A stretch of 64,000 nt of DNA, taken from assembly GCA_022702545.1 (NCBI GenBank), contig JAHRBC010000004.1:3162001-3226000 (forward strand). The letters are read 5' to 3'. Below, one piece after another: positions 1-11,894 of this stretch. Position 1 is the first letter of the stretch; every line of letters begins with the position of its first letter. The position numbers and the translations under genes are program-made. The notes beneath the pieces were generated by a model that did not search any database, was not told where the DNA came from, and saw only the letters and a list, made by a program, of their open reading frames with translations. This stretch comes from Phycomyces nitens. Lineage: Eukaryota; Mucoromycota; Mucoromycetes; Mucorales; Phycomycetaceae.

Positions 1-59
1 CAAAAGGGCAAGTTGATAATCTTACTAATTCAAAAGGGATGAAAAAGGCTAACAGATAG

Positions 60-751
60 GATATAAAGGCTATTGAAGAAGTTGAGCGAGAGGTAGAGAG
101 ATTGCTTGAAGTGGATGCCACAGCAGAAGATGTTCAGTATGGTAATGTCTTGCTAGAGAGTCTAGAGCATATAGTCTAATTTTTGGGTTGTTAAAATATT
201 TGTTTGTAGAGGTGGTTGATAACCGTGAGATGGAAATGGAACTGGAATCGGATGTAGGCACTCAGGATATCGATATTGATATGAGTGATGCCGAGAGTGA
301 GAGCGATGAGGATCTCGCAGCGGCTATTGATAGAGGATTGGAAGAATTGGAAGAAGAAGATAATGACGATGATGACGACGATGACGATGACAATGATGAT
401 GAAGATGAGGATGATAGTGATGAGGATGAGGATGAGGGAGGAAAGACAGGAGAAATTGGTATGTACAAAAGGAATCTTTGGTACTAGACTAACGATTGAT
501 ACAGAGCAAAAACGACAAGAGATTGCCGAGATTAAGCAGGCAATTCAACGCAAGATGAGAGATCTATTGACAGCACCCAATGCTATGCTCAAGGTAAACT
601 ATGGTGTAATAGAGTGTATTTTAAATATTTGTGTTTCTAGAAACGATTCGAGACATCGATTGAGAGCTTGAAGAAAGAGTTGGCATTAAAGGAAGCCCAT
701 TTGGCAGAGATGAGCAAATACAGTGTACCACACAATGATTCATCCACTTGA
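60..751 (+). CDS. TAF7: TFIID subunit TAF7, C-terminal part (5' end outside window)
   Basis: C-terminal portion of a TAF7/TAFII55-type subunit of general transcription factor TFIID, a nuclear RNA polymerase II factor. Four exons are visible: 60-141, 210-458, 505-593 and 641-751, all joined in frame, with the stop at 749-751. Bases 1-59 read as the tail of an upstream intron (ctaac branch point, acceptor tag). Exon 2 carries a long Asp/Glu tract (about 340-440), and the last two exons encode a coiled coil with the TAF7 signature around EIAEIKQAI, APNAMLK and RFETSIESLK. The acidic linker followed by a C-terminal coiled coil is the usual fungal TAF7 layout. The N-terminal TAFII55 domain would lie left of the window. 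The identification rests on the C-terminal motif only. Confidence 0.75.
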
Positions 752-1393
752 TTTACAATAAACGCATACATACATATAAAATTACATAATACACATTTTG
801 GATAATTATTTTTATTTTTTTTTAATAAAAAATAAGTAACAGTCACGTCTTGTTGATATTTAGAAAGTAAACAAACAAAAAAGAGTTTGTCCAAGCTTAT
901 TATAAAAATATTTTGTTTTCATTTTGTTGTTTGATTGGGGGATAGAGTCTCTCACGAGACTGCCAAAAATTGCTGCTGCACCAGAAGGTACCGCAGACGG
1001 GTATTGGTTGTAGTTTTCAACCAGCAATAAACCAGCATCGGTAGAAACCTCACGCGCGTGGTTATGCCCTAGCACAAGAATGTGGAAGAAGGAGGGACGC
1101 GGGAGGGTCCCTCTTTTATACTTTTTTTTCTTTCTTATTTTTCCCCCTTTTAAATCAATTAATCAGTCACGTAGACTGCTAAATCACAAAACGTGTCACG
1201 AGTGTGCTACAGCAGGACAAGGTTTGTGTCCTACCTTCTTTATTTGCCACGTATATCTCAACAAATCAGATTACTCACATTTCCTAGTTAGATTCAAAGT
1301 CTTGACCAATCGCAAACATGGCCTTGGGTACAAATGTCACTGAAAATCAAAGCACACTGTGCGCTTGACCCCCCCCCCCTTTTTTTTTGGATA
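752..1393. other. intergenic, no supported gene
   Basis: AT-rich stretch after TAF7. A minus-strand open stretch (860-1075) reads protein-like but begins at GTG and has no recognisable family. A C9-10/T10 homopolymer precedes the MITE at 1394. No gene is called. Confidence 0.5.
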
Positions 1394-1535
1394 CAGTGGT
1401 TCCTGTGTCAAATTGCACTTCTCTATAAATCAATGTTCGTTTGTTAAGAAATCGCGTATATACTTTTTTTTTAATAAAAGCTATAAAAATGAAAAATGAT
1501 ATATCAAGAAATGTAATTTGGGACCGGAACCACTG
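1394..1535. mobile_element. 142-bp MITE with pogo/Tc1-like TIRs and TA duplication
   Basis: The ends are perfect 10-bp inverted repeats, CAGTGGTTCC (1394-1403) and its complement (1526-1535). The match continues imperfectly for about 45 bp on each side, so the whole element can fold back. It is flanked by TA on both sides (1392-1393 and 1536-1537), the target duplication of Tc1/mariner/pogo elements. It carries no coding capacity, so it must be mobilised in trans. Confidence 0.8.
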
Positions 1536-1537
1536 TA

Positions 1538-2459
1538 TATTTAGATGGTGGGCGCGGTGGTTCGCGGCCGCCACCTTGAAAGGCAAAGGTCAGGGGAAGA
1601 AGGCAGGAATTTCAGGTAAGTAAATTTGTAAAGGAGTGTAGTGAGCACAGCCCATAAGAAAGAAAGTTTTGTAAAGATGAATAAAGTATCTCTTTTTACC
1701 TCGTTAAAATCACTTTCATTTCTACCTTTTGACAACTGAGTCTTATCCCCATACACCTAGTCATAAATATTATTTGACGCGTCCCAGCCTCTTTCTGAGT
1801 CCAGTTTTATTGTCTTGGTACATCTTTACAGTAGTTTATTGTCCCTCGATACCACGCCTCCAATTAGAACAACAATATTTGCTAGCCAGTAACCCGGCTA
1901 TAAACACTAGATAGCTCGAGCATCCTTTTCCATAGTCCCATAACTAGTTACTTTGTCCAACTCAAGTACCCTACGTGTTCCATTATCGAAATATTGAACC
2001 TACGCGTGTTTTTTGTCATGTAATTATAAATTCCAAATGAATAGTTCCCTAATATCCTACTCTCATATTTTATCTATATTTCTTAAGACAAATAAATAAA
2101 TACAAATGAAACTGATATATTACGGACAAACGCTTTTCCAATCTTGGGTAAAATTCTTTATTATAAAAGACCAAATGTCTAGACGCGAACCGGCCAAAAG
2201 CCAAGCAGGCACACTAAATTTTTTCTGCTGGAGCAGTGAAAATATTTTGTGCAGCATCCTGTACTTCATAGGTGTCCCCCTAAGATTAACGATAATCTTT
2301 CTCAAGTTTGGTGCTTAATAATAATAATAATTGAGCAAACATAAATGAATATTTTACCTGGTGCTATTCATGCTCTGTATGCTAAATGTATATATTTTTA
2401 TTAAATACATAGTTAACTTGAAGTTAATTCATTATTTTACTAGTTCTAATTAACCTATA
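1538..2459. other. intergenic / degraded sequence
   Basis: No intact gene. Around 2110-2300 the minus strand has a protein-like stretch interrupted by a TAG, possibly an old relic downstream of the RdRP, but no family could be named. Confidence 0.4.
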
Positions 2460-5400
2460 TTATGGTGTAGAATCAAGTGTAGATGATGATCTAAATGTTT
2501 TCAGCTTATCATTGTTTTCCATTTTTAATTTTTCGGCCATAATGCTTGCATTTAGGCGTCTCATCCATGAACGATCTACATTCATACCCAAGTACATGTC
2601 AGAACAAACGCTTTCAGAAAGCCCATTCTGCTTCACAATCCTAGCCGTGGCATCAGCCTTTAGTCGGCTAATTGCATCAAATGCAACCACGTAACAGTAG
2701 TTTGAGAACCTCCCATTATCCATTGTGCGAATATAGGCATAGCTCGCCTTGACCGCCTTAATCATAAATCCATTGTTGATCCTGTTATCAAACGCAAAAA
2801 GGCGTGATTTTGTTGACTTGATCTCCTGGTATAAACAAGCGAAATGTTCCTCCAGTTCAAATGTTGTAGTGAATTGGTCTTCGTTGGCTGCAGGGATGCC
2901 TTTCTTTCCACGGCTGTATCGCTTTACTCGTATAGCATTACAGTGATTGTTGTAAGCCTCTACGCATTCATCAATACCCTTCTTTATGGTCTCGAGGTCC
3001 TCCAGAAGAAGAAGATCATCGTTCCTCTTGGCCGCATCATAAACATTCGTCCAATGGCTTGTGAGGTCAGAATCAATCAAGGATGTCTTATTATTTGTCG
3101 TCAGACTCTTTGTGTACTTTTCGAATGTGTCGGTTTCCTTGAGCAAGGTCACAAACAAGTGGTCCATCGTTGTTTCTGGCTTCTTCTTATATGTGTCCGT
3201 ACCATCTGATTCCCCCACAATATAATCCTTGTACCTCATCTTATTTCTCTTATCAAGGAACCATCGTGGCTTCTTTAGACTACGAAACTCCTTTTGGTCA
3301 CGCTTCAGGACTTCATTTTTGATCGTCAGGCCTTGTTTTGATGCATCCACTAGTTTAGCACACATGTACGCCAGATAGATAGCATTCGGATCCTTGAGCG
3401 ATTTCAGTTCTGCTAATACCGTTCGCCAATTTTCATAGGCGCCAAGAATGCTGTCAGGCGACAAGATGGATATGAAATGTTTTTGGAATATAGCACCATG
3501 CTTTAGAGGATCTCTTGTGTGGCTCAAGAGGGAGATTACGGGGGTGTTGTTTTTAATAAAGGCTTCCTTCATTTTAGTGGGTACAGGAGGCACAGGAGAA
3601 GAGTTGAATGGCTCGACTATTCTTTGATCCCAACAGCAGAATACCTGTAAATATTTAAATAGCTATTTCTCACAGAGGTATTATATGTAGCCATCAGTGA
3701 TCCACTTACGATATCTCCATCATAATCGCCACCACCTAACATGCTGGCCAAGGATTTCTCTCCTTTAATAGAAAACACGATAATATCCGTGTAGACCTGT
3801 AGGGCTGGACAGTCCACAGCAACAACCTTTTGGACATCGCTCTGGAGACCACACGGATTCCTAGTCACCACAACATTTCCAGTAATGACTCCTGCTTTGA
3901 TACCCGTCAATTCCTCCACGCGTCGACTAGACAGTCGTAAGAAGATTTCGCCTTCCTCTAGAGTTCCAGTGGGATCTGGCACACAGGTCGTCATACATGA
4001 TCGTTGCACCTCGATCTTGTACTTTGTTGTCAAGCTACGCATGGCATCACGAAAGACCTGGGTGACCCGTCCGGCCACAAACTTATTTGTCAAGTCGAAC
4101 CCAGAGTCAAGAAGCCGTACGATGGCCTCATGGGGTCCAGCCGGGAACCCAGAGTAGTTATTGAGTCTCCACTGGGTCTCTATATGGCTAACGTTTATTT
4201 TACCACCCGCATCTTCTTCGTCTTCATCTTCCTCATCTTCTTCAGTGTCGTGTGTGGTCCATTCTACATAGATATCATCTTTTGCCCTCTCGACCCACAG
4301 ACCATCTCCAATGACATCGGCATCCAGACGAGCCCTCATCAAATCTCCCTCTTTAACAACCCAGTCTCGAAGCAGTTTGATGTCTTTGCTGTCTGTGATC
4401 ACAGCCGAAAGACGACGCAAGTATTCTTGGAGTAGTGTCACAAAAACATTTGTGGACACACCACCCGAAGAAAGACATTGGATAAACTGGGTATTGAGAT
4501 AGGCAGGGTAGACACAGATGGATCGTTTGACAAGGTCAAAGGTGTAGTGCAGTGGATCAATGGTGGCATCTTTTTGTAATATTCCTGTCTTGAGTTTGTT
4601 TTGAGAATCTCTAATCTCAATCCATTCTCCAGAAGTAAAGTCCAGTTCAGGAGATATGATCCAAATTCCCTTTGCACCTCCAATACGGCCCTGGATAGCA
4701 CAAGGAACTTCGTCTTTCCCTTCCAATTGCATGATTTTCCGCATCGCTGCACAAGATATGATACCACAGCCATCTGTCATGCAGGTTTCCTCTTCGCCTT
4801 TCTTGTCTGAATAGATATCTCGAACATAGCGGATGTTTTCCTTGGCAAAAAGCAGGGTCGGGATACTGTTACTGTAGCCAAGGGTCATTCGGCTGGCGAA
4901 TTTGTTGAGAGACATTTTGTAGTTCTCTTCAATCGGAATGTGCCATCGGATGACTTGGAAAATGGGTATTTCTTCAAGATTGGGGCCCTTTGTGGCAAAT
5001 AGAACCAAGGTGTCTTGCTTGATAAACAGGAACTCAAATGTACGACCCATTAGTATAAACGGCTTCAAGAAAAACTCCTTTTGCTGCTGGATATGGGACG
5101 GGTCTGAACGCTTGGACAGCTTCATTTCCAGGAAACGATCCTGGCCATATTTTCGAAAGAAACGGTTGGACGCACCAACCATTGGTGCTCTGAGCAGGAT
5201 CTTTGGAGAATGGGCTGGCGAAAGCTTTACAATAGCGCCATAGTGTATCATTCTGTTATTTGACTTTGTCTCCAGATGAGCCCATACATGATCAGAGCAA
5301 CGTTCCATAAATGAGTATGAGTAAGTATCTGTAGGCGATTTTCCATTCTTGACGTTAAACCAGGACATCATGACTGTATAGAGTTGGCGTGGATCGGTTT

Positions 5401-6204
5401 TGATGGCACCGAGGAACTTTTGAAGGACTTCAAAGGTTAGATCGCTCATCTTTACGCGATACTGATATATAAACCGAGCAATCTCAAACTGGATTATCCA
5501 CGGAATAGAGTCAAAACATTTTGACCTGTTGGTCATGGTACATATCGTGTTTTCTGTCGTTGTGCTCTCTAGACTACAGGCATCGCTAAAGGGTGAAAGA
5601 GGAGGAGTGTCTACTGGAGGTGTCAGAGGTTGTTCTTGATCACCCAGTAGCTGGCTGGGATGTTTCTCTATTCGACTCTTCTTTGACGTTGGAATGTCTG
5701 GAAAGGGGTGCGGTCTTTTAGGAGTACACTGTGCCTGTGGAGCTGGGGTGGTTGGCATTTCAAACTCATTGTCGAAAAAGTTATCAAGCTCGGCTTCATC
5801 GAATACATCAAATAGATCATCCTTTTCCAGGTCATCGTCCAGGAGGTCATCGTCCAAGAGGTCATCGCCAGGCCCTACAAGAAAAAGCGAAAACGTCAAA
5901 GCTATCAACCTACTAAAAGGACGCAGACACCTTTACCACCATATAATTCCACCATTGCGCTTTCAACTCTATTCATGAGGTCCTCAATTGTCTTTTTGGC
6001 ACCCTTTGGAGGCGTCCATTGTAAGAAGCCCTTGACCACATTATTTAAGCTTTGGCGATCTATGGAGTGCAGGGTTTCCAGTTGAATCACTTCTTTGGGC
6101 TGTGTGTTTTCATTTGATAAGAGACTTATACGGTGGCGCAGACCAAGGTGGTTATAGACTTGTTTTGCACAGCGTATAACATCTTTGCTGGCAGAAATAG
6201 CCAT
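2460..6204 (-). CDS. RNA-dependent RNA polymerase of the RNAi pathway (QDE-1/Rdp1 family)
   Basis: Cellular RdRP that copies single-stranded RNA into dsRNA for Dicer, generating or amplifying siRNAs that silence transposons and aberrant transcripts. Three exons: 6204-5931, 5874-3710 and 3644-2460. With the ATG at 6204 the product is 1,207 aa. The catalytic motif GGGDYDGDI (DYDGD at residues 808-812) is followed across the second intron by VFCCWDQRIVEPF, the conserved block after the active site. An Asp-rich stretch lies near residues 95-115 and a Glu/Asp run lies about 160 residues before the catalytic site. The coding-like frame continues upstream of 6204 to about 6264 but without an ATG (only a TTG), so a further 5' exon is possible and the start is uncertain. 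No inactivating lesion was seen. A working RdRP next to a large transposon island is functionally suggestive. Confidence 0.9.
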
Positions 6205-6515
6205 TGGTTTATTGTTATATGTAGTTGAAATAACGCGTTGTGGGTTATGCCGCCTTTTGGGATACTTGAACAAGAAACAAAAACTCTAGTCACATAACTA
6301 AACCTAGTTTTTTGAGATTTGGCTAGAGTATTATTATTATTATTTTGTACTTGTTCACCAATACCGACCAATAAGACGGTAAAGAATGTACGTCTTGTCG
6401 CAAATAATTTTGCAGATGGTTATATCGATATTTACAAATTGTCTTGTGTACAATACAGTTGAGAACGGTAAGCTGGGTTTAGTCAAAGTGAATATGGAGG
6501 CTGAATAATCTCAGT

Positions 6516-6813
6516 TTATAGCCACAACTCTTGGTTTTCTTCGTCAGTGGGTTTGATTTGTGCCCAGTAAAGTTTTCTATCACCAAAAAAAAAAGCTCCC
6601 TTTTATATATTCATTAAAAGAATGCCAAGAAGAATATTCATGAATTTGCCAAGTGTGCAGTTGTCGTACCTTTTGATATCGATTCTAAACTATCTTGTGC
6701 TCTTTTCTCGCTAGTATCATCAACATACTCCCAGTTGGTTCTAGTCTGACCTAGTACCCAGAAATTTACAAATCACTCTGACTTTAATGACATGGGATAT
6801 TGAGTGTGGACAT
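6516..6813 (-). CDS. possible small three-exon gene, unidentified
   Basis: A tentative model: ATG at 6813, exons 6813-6792, 6750-6670 and either 6599-6516 or an exon using a later acceptor. Exon 2 encodes a soluble, charged stretch (NWEYVDDTSEKRAQDS), and exon 3 read in one frame gives KLYWAQIKPTDEEN. The frames of exons 2 and 3 do not join cleanly across a run of ten A/T bases near 6585-6594, so either a different acceptor is used or there is a one-base length difference in the homopolymer. No family was recognised. Confidence 0.25.
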
Positions 6814-7236
6814 CTTGAATATCTAATAGTGTTTTATTGAGATAAAGAAAGGTTCCAAAATGTGGGAAAGCCAATGAATATTGGACGTGTTTAAAATTGA
6901 GAATACCGTTAAATCGGCACAGTGGAAAGTGAGTCCTGAATTTAGTGAATTGATATATAGATTTTTCAAATGTATATGTATAAATTGGAAAAAAGAATTG
7001 GGTTTGTTCTTGGTGGTCAAGTCTAATGTGGAGTGGCCATATTATTTGAGTTTGTTACAAGATGTTTGGACATTGTCAACGAGTTGGCCCAGGTTTTCTT
7101 GGCTACTGTTGTACTGTCTTGTTTCTTTTAGTACTCCACAGAAAACATAAGTTTATAAACTTTCTGTCTTTATCTTGAAACTCCTTGCAAATGGTTGAAC
7201 TGTCAATTAGCACTTTTTGGCCAGTCGCTTGGATAC

Positions 7237-8270
7237 TTAAGGTGGGTACAGAAAAGTGTTGACGTGAATATTATGGTACTTGCAAAGCTTAGTTGTATCA
7301 GGACAAGTACAGTTTTTCAAGAATACATTCTTGAATTCAATCTCATAGTAAACAAGATCAATTGAGAATAATCTACAAATGAACAAAGACTCATCACATT
7401 GCTCAACCTTAGAAGAAATATAATTACTTTCAAATGGGTATGGTGTAATGACTATGAGCAAAAGGAGTGTGAAATGAAACCAGTTTAGGCAACTAGTCGA
7501 TTGAGAGAGAGATTTTGAACCCAAGAAAGATAGTCTTTATTAATAGAAGTTCCTAGGACATTTGTACAAGATCAAGTAGCTACGAGATATTGGTAGCTGG
7601 TTATAGCGTACTCGGGCTGACGTACGCTACTACAAAAAAAAAACAGAGTATCAAGGGAACAAATCACTTTATTTAAAATCAAGAATAATAACCACCCAAA
7701 TCACAGTTAGCATAAGTGGGAAATACGGGTAAATACGTACCAGAATACAGATTGGTGATTAAGACATCGAGATAGAGTAAACGTTGGTAATTGGGGAAAA
7801 TAGAGGGAAAATAAGGCATAAGATAATTGAGAATATAGGTAATTTGGTAAGAAATAGAAAAGGTACTTTATGCAACAACGTACAGAGACTTTAGAATGTT
7901 AATACTTTATGGAATTGGAACACAACCAAGGTAAAAGGTTTTCAACTGGTTGTGATAATACTATATAATGTTGTTTATATAGAATGTAGCAGCATATTGT
8001 TAATATTATATATTAGTAATAATTAAATGATAACTTGAAAGCTTTTATACATACTGGTCTCCATGCTTTGCACCATAGTTCTTTCTTTGGTAGCCATATC
8101 TTGTTGGAATATATAAGAAACGACTCATATTCTTTAAAGCTGGCTTGCAACTGTTGATATCCTACATAAAAGTTATTAAAACTATGGGCATACATAACTC
8201 TACTCAAAGCAGCACGGATGTTGTTGCGAGCCATCTTGATAGCTTGTGTAGAACTAGGAATTTTGATCTA
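7237..8270 (-). pseudogene. degraded MULE transposase relic
   Basis: Two protein-like blocks on the minus strand. The first (about 8270-8013) reads RVMYAHSFNNFYVGYQQ and then KIWLPKKELWCKAW, resembling the region of MULE transposases just downstream of the catalytic core. The second (about 7420-7237) ends with CTCPDTTKLCKYH, which fits the C-x-C...C-x-H pattern of the MULE C-terminal SWIM zinc finger. The intervening 500 bp have no open frame. The order and spacing fit one decayed MULE gene, but the similarity is by eye only. Confidence 0.35.
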
Positions 8271-9115
8271 TAATATAATCATCAGACATTTACTGTAAAT
8301 ATTGCTATTCCAAACAATTACACCATGCTACAACCCTTTTCATTTTCTTTCAATTTATCTTTAATACTTTTGTATATATCTTATTTTATTTTCATATTTT
8401 CTATATATTCTCTTTAACAGATCAACATACTTTTAGTATGATTATATACCCTTTTTTCTATAATCACAATCAGTGGTTTGGTTGTTGTTGTTTTTTAAGA
8501 ACAAAAATAAATAAACAAGTTTTATCTGTAACCTTTAAACCTCTTGATCTAGATGGAGATGCATGTTTTCGGCCTAGTGCCATTCATCTTATTTTATTTT
8601 GGAAAAAGACAATATTTACAGTTCTCGCTATAAACCTTTTATTGAAACAAGATATCCAACATTTTGTAACCCAATGATTTATCCTTCATCGATTAAATAC
8701 ATAAATAAATAAGAGTATTATGACTTTTGGGATTTATCAGAAAAGGAACCCACACGTCATTTAGATCGGCGACCTTATCAGCCATCATCTTTACAAGCGG
8801 TTATCGATTTAGACTGTTTTATTTTATTTATTTAATTATTTATTTAATTATTTAATTATTTAGTTATTTAATAATTGCCAGCCATTAAATAGCAGTGGTG
8901 TGGATATTTATCAAATGCCAATAGTCCTGCTGTTTCTAAGATCTAGTGCCCTATGATAATGATCTGTATTAAACGGCTTGCAGTATATCACTCACAAGAC
9001 CATCATCATCTTGCCTTTTGAAAATAATAAAGGTTAAAGAGGCCCGAGTCCGCATCTACGTCATAGGAACGATTGTACAACGGGTCTTTATTTTATTCAT
9101 GCAGGCACATATCAC
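8271..9115. other. intergenic, promoter side of the aldo/keto reductase gene
   Basis: AT-rich, with a TTTA/ATTT simple run near 8815-8875. No open frame longer than 80 codons resembles a protein. It probably contains the upstream regulatory region of the gene starting at 9181. Confidence 0.4.
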
Positions 9116-9123
9116 TATAAAAG
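9116..9123 (+). promoter_or_regulatory. TATA box of the aldo/keto reductase gene
   Basis: TATAAAAG lies 58 bp upstream of the ATG, a normal distance for a strongly expressed gene with a short leader. Assignment is by position and consensus only. Confidence 0.5.
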
Positions 9124-9180
9124 CCCTAGAGATCCGCCATTGATCTCTTTAAACAAAGATTTTACATACAAACATACAAA

Positions 9181-10239
9181 ATGGCTTCCTCTGTCCCTAC
9201 ATACAAGGTATTGCTTAATATTCTCAAATCGACCCTCCCCCAAAAAAAACTCACCCTTCAATAAGCTCAACAGTGGCTACACAATCCCTCTTATTGGCTT
9301 TGGCACTTTTGGTGGTGCTGATGCTCCCGATGCTGTCTACAAAGCCACAAAGGTTGCATTGGAAGTTGGATACCGCCACATTGATACCGCATTCTATTGT
9401 AAGTTTATCTATATTTATGGGCCTCGATTCAAACGCATACAATAGACGAAACCGAAGAGGCTTTGGGCAAGGCTGTCAAGGAGAGTGGTGTTCCTCGCGA
9501 GGAGATCTTTATGACCACAAAGCTCTGGCAGACATTCCATGAGCCCAAGCATGTAAGACCTGCCTGTGAACTCTCGCTAAAGTACCTCGATTTCAAATAC
9601 CTCGATGTCTACATGATGCACTGGCCAATGGCATGGGAGTTCAAGGGCTATGACTTCAAGTCAATCAAGGTCCGTGACGAGAGTAATGATATCAAGTGTA
9701 TCGATGTGCCCATCATCGATACCTGGCGCGAGATGGAGAAGTTGGTCAAGGATGGTCTGGTCCGCTCGATCGCTGTATCCAACTTTACAATCCCAATGCT
9801 CGAGGATCTCTTGAGCAAGTGTGAGATCCCTCCTGCCATCAACCAAATCGAAGTCCATCCCAACATGCCCCAGGAAGAGATGCTTGCCTACTGCAAGTCC
9901 AAGAACATTCTTGTCACTGCATTCTCTCCTCTCGGTAGCCCTGGATTCCCTCAGGGTGGACAGATCAAGACCCTCGAAGAACCAGTTATTTTGGATATTG
10001 CCAAAAAGTACAACAAGTCTCCTGTACAGGTCATGATCAACTGGGGTGTCAACCGTGGCTATGCTGTCATTCCCAAGTCTGTCACCCCTGCTCGCATCAA
10101 GGCAAACCTCGAGTACTTTAAGATGGATCCCGAAGACGTCGAAAGGATCACTGACATTGGCCGCAAGAACCGTGTACGCACTTGCGACCCTGTCTTCATG
10201 TTTGGAAAATCAAACGATGTATTCCATGAGCATAAATAA
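9181..10239 (+). CDS. aldo/keto reductase (AKR family)
   Basis: NAD(P)H-dependent cytosolic oxidoreductase that reduces aldehydes or ketones of sugars or xenobiotics; the physiological substrate cannot be read from sequence. Three exons (9181-9207, 9266-9398, 9446-10239) give 317 aa, the usual AKR length. Visible family features are GYTIPLIGFGTFG at the N-terminus, the catalytic Asp and Tyr in HIDTAFYY, the catalytic Lys in TTKLW, the catalytic His in MMHWP, NQIEVHPNMPQ, and the cofactor site VIPKSV. The very short first exon (9 codons) and a TATA box 58 bp upstream support the start. Codon use is biased towards C-ending codons compared with its neighbours, suggesting high expression. Confidence 0.9.
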
Positions 10240-10416
10240 GAGTGAGATGAGAGTCAACCTGTAAATACATTATTATTTTATTTTATTTTTTTAAAAAAAG
10301 AAACCCAAGCATCATCTGGTAATGCAACTCTTTAGTTTCTGTTTGTCGAAATTCTTCTTCTTTTTTAAATAAACAAAAATAAAAAGCCACTCTGTCTATT
10401 AAATATACTAGAATAA

Positions 10417-11376
10417 ATGGCCAGTAGCATCAAGAGAATCACATACAAGCACAATGGCAAAGATGCAATGACAGTCTTTATTCAAGAGGTACAATAAACA
10501 AAAGAGCCAATCATCAATTGATGAGGCTGAGCTAGTTTTCACCTAGGCATTAGATCCAACATATGGCTGCTACCTGTGGCCATCTGCAATTGTAATGGGA
10601 GATTATGTGTGGAATCAGCGCCATCGATTTGCTAATCGTACTGTATTAGAGGTATACATAATATTCTGCAGAAAATTCACAAGTATATATTTATATATAC
10701 ATATATTTATATATATATATAAATAATTGTTTTGTTTAAATTTCCTAGGTTGGAGCAGGCACTTCCTTGCCTTCCCTTGTCTTGGCAAAGTTGGCCTCGG
10801 GTCCTCGTCTAATAATCTCTGATCTTCCCAAACTCTTGCCTGTCATCCAAGGCTGTCTTGCTTTGAACAAAATAGAACCCTCCGATGACCGGCTCTGGGT
10901 ATGTCCCTTGATCTGGGGAGAAGTTGGTTTGAATGGGATAGACTGGCTGACTGAACAAGTAAACTGTTCCTGGGACACCATTGACTATATACTCGGTAGT
11001 GACACCTTTTACGATCCAGCAGGTACAGCAAAATTGTTTTTTTTAAAAAAAAGTCGCAAACATTGACCAATAATAATGGTAGACTTTGAAAAATTGCTAA
11101 TGTTGGTGGCACATGTAATCCATCGACACAACAACAAGTGTGTATTTATCACTGCATATCAGGAACGAAGGTAGCTTTGGCTGGCAATATTGGTCTTGGG
11201 CTATATACTGACATGATTATAGTGCAAAGCGCTCAATTCAGTACCTACTAGACAAGTGGTCGCTCCAATGCCGCCTGATCCCCAAAGAATCTTTTGAGAG
11301 TAAAGAAACAAGGGATCGAGTCAATGTTCATTCGGGCACCTTTAGTGTGTTTATGTTGGAAATCAAAATCAAATAA
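10417..11376 (+). CDS. METTL23: METTL23-like family 16 protein methyltransferase
   Basis: Class I SAM-dependent methyltransferase of the small family that includes METTL23, most of whose members methylate proteins; the substrate in this fungus is unknown. Five exons (10417-10488, 10547-10651, 10749-11022, 11083-11170, 11223-11376) give 230 aa. Diagnostic motifs are YGCYLWPSAIVMGDYVW at the N-terminus, motif I LEVGAGTSLPSLVLAK for SAM binding, the acidic post-I ISDLPK, and DYILGSDTFYDPADFEKLL corresponding to the DxFF/Y loop of METTL23. All introns are short and phase-consistent. It starts 178 bp after the AKR stop codon and has its own start. Confidence 0.85.
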
Positions 11377-11496
11377 TATTTAGCTACTAATCCTTGAATG
11401 AATACGAATTTTCATTATACTTGGTTGTCATGGCAGTGTTTTCATACCAAAAGGAAAAGACTGTTGAATATTAATCAATAGGAGCAATTTTTTTTA

Positions 11497-11599
<103 letters not shown>

Positions 11600-11894
11600 T
11601 TGAATATAGATGGCCTTGTTGCTAAATGGCAAGGTGCTTTTATTGATTATCAATTGTAATAAATGTACAAGTCAATACACTCACTCCAACCCTGTCCTGT
11701 CCTGGTCTCTTGTCCATAAAGTCTAAATGCAATTCTTGTTTATTTGTGAAAATTCAATCTAAAGTCGAGTATGAAATAACCAAAAGCAAAAAAAAACATG
11801 TATTTTGGACATATTTTTATAATACAAATAATACAAACAATCAAAGGAATGATCTCCATGTATATATAATAAATGTACCAAGGAAAAAAAAGCC

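Noticed and set aside
262..468. Minus-strand Ser-rich ORF opposite the acidic tract of TAF7
   Set aside because: It is the complement of the GAT/GAG-rich coding run and has no independent support.
860..1075. Protein-like minus-strand stretch (GHNHAREVSTDAGLL)
   Set aside because: It begins at GTG, no family was recognised and no supporting exons were found; it could be a relic exon.
2120..2305. Minus-strand coding-like relic downstream of the RdRP
   Set aside because: Protein-like only in a frame with a TAG; no recognisable domain.
6202..6273. RdRP start at the TTG codon 6273
   Set aside because: TTG is not a normal fungal start; the first in-frame ATG (6204) was used, leaving a possible upstream exon open.
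6881..7150. 89-codon plus-strand ORF
   Set aside because: No family resemblance and surrounded by AT-rich non-coding DNA; considered chance.
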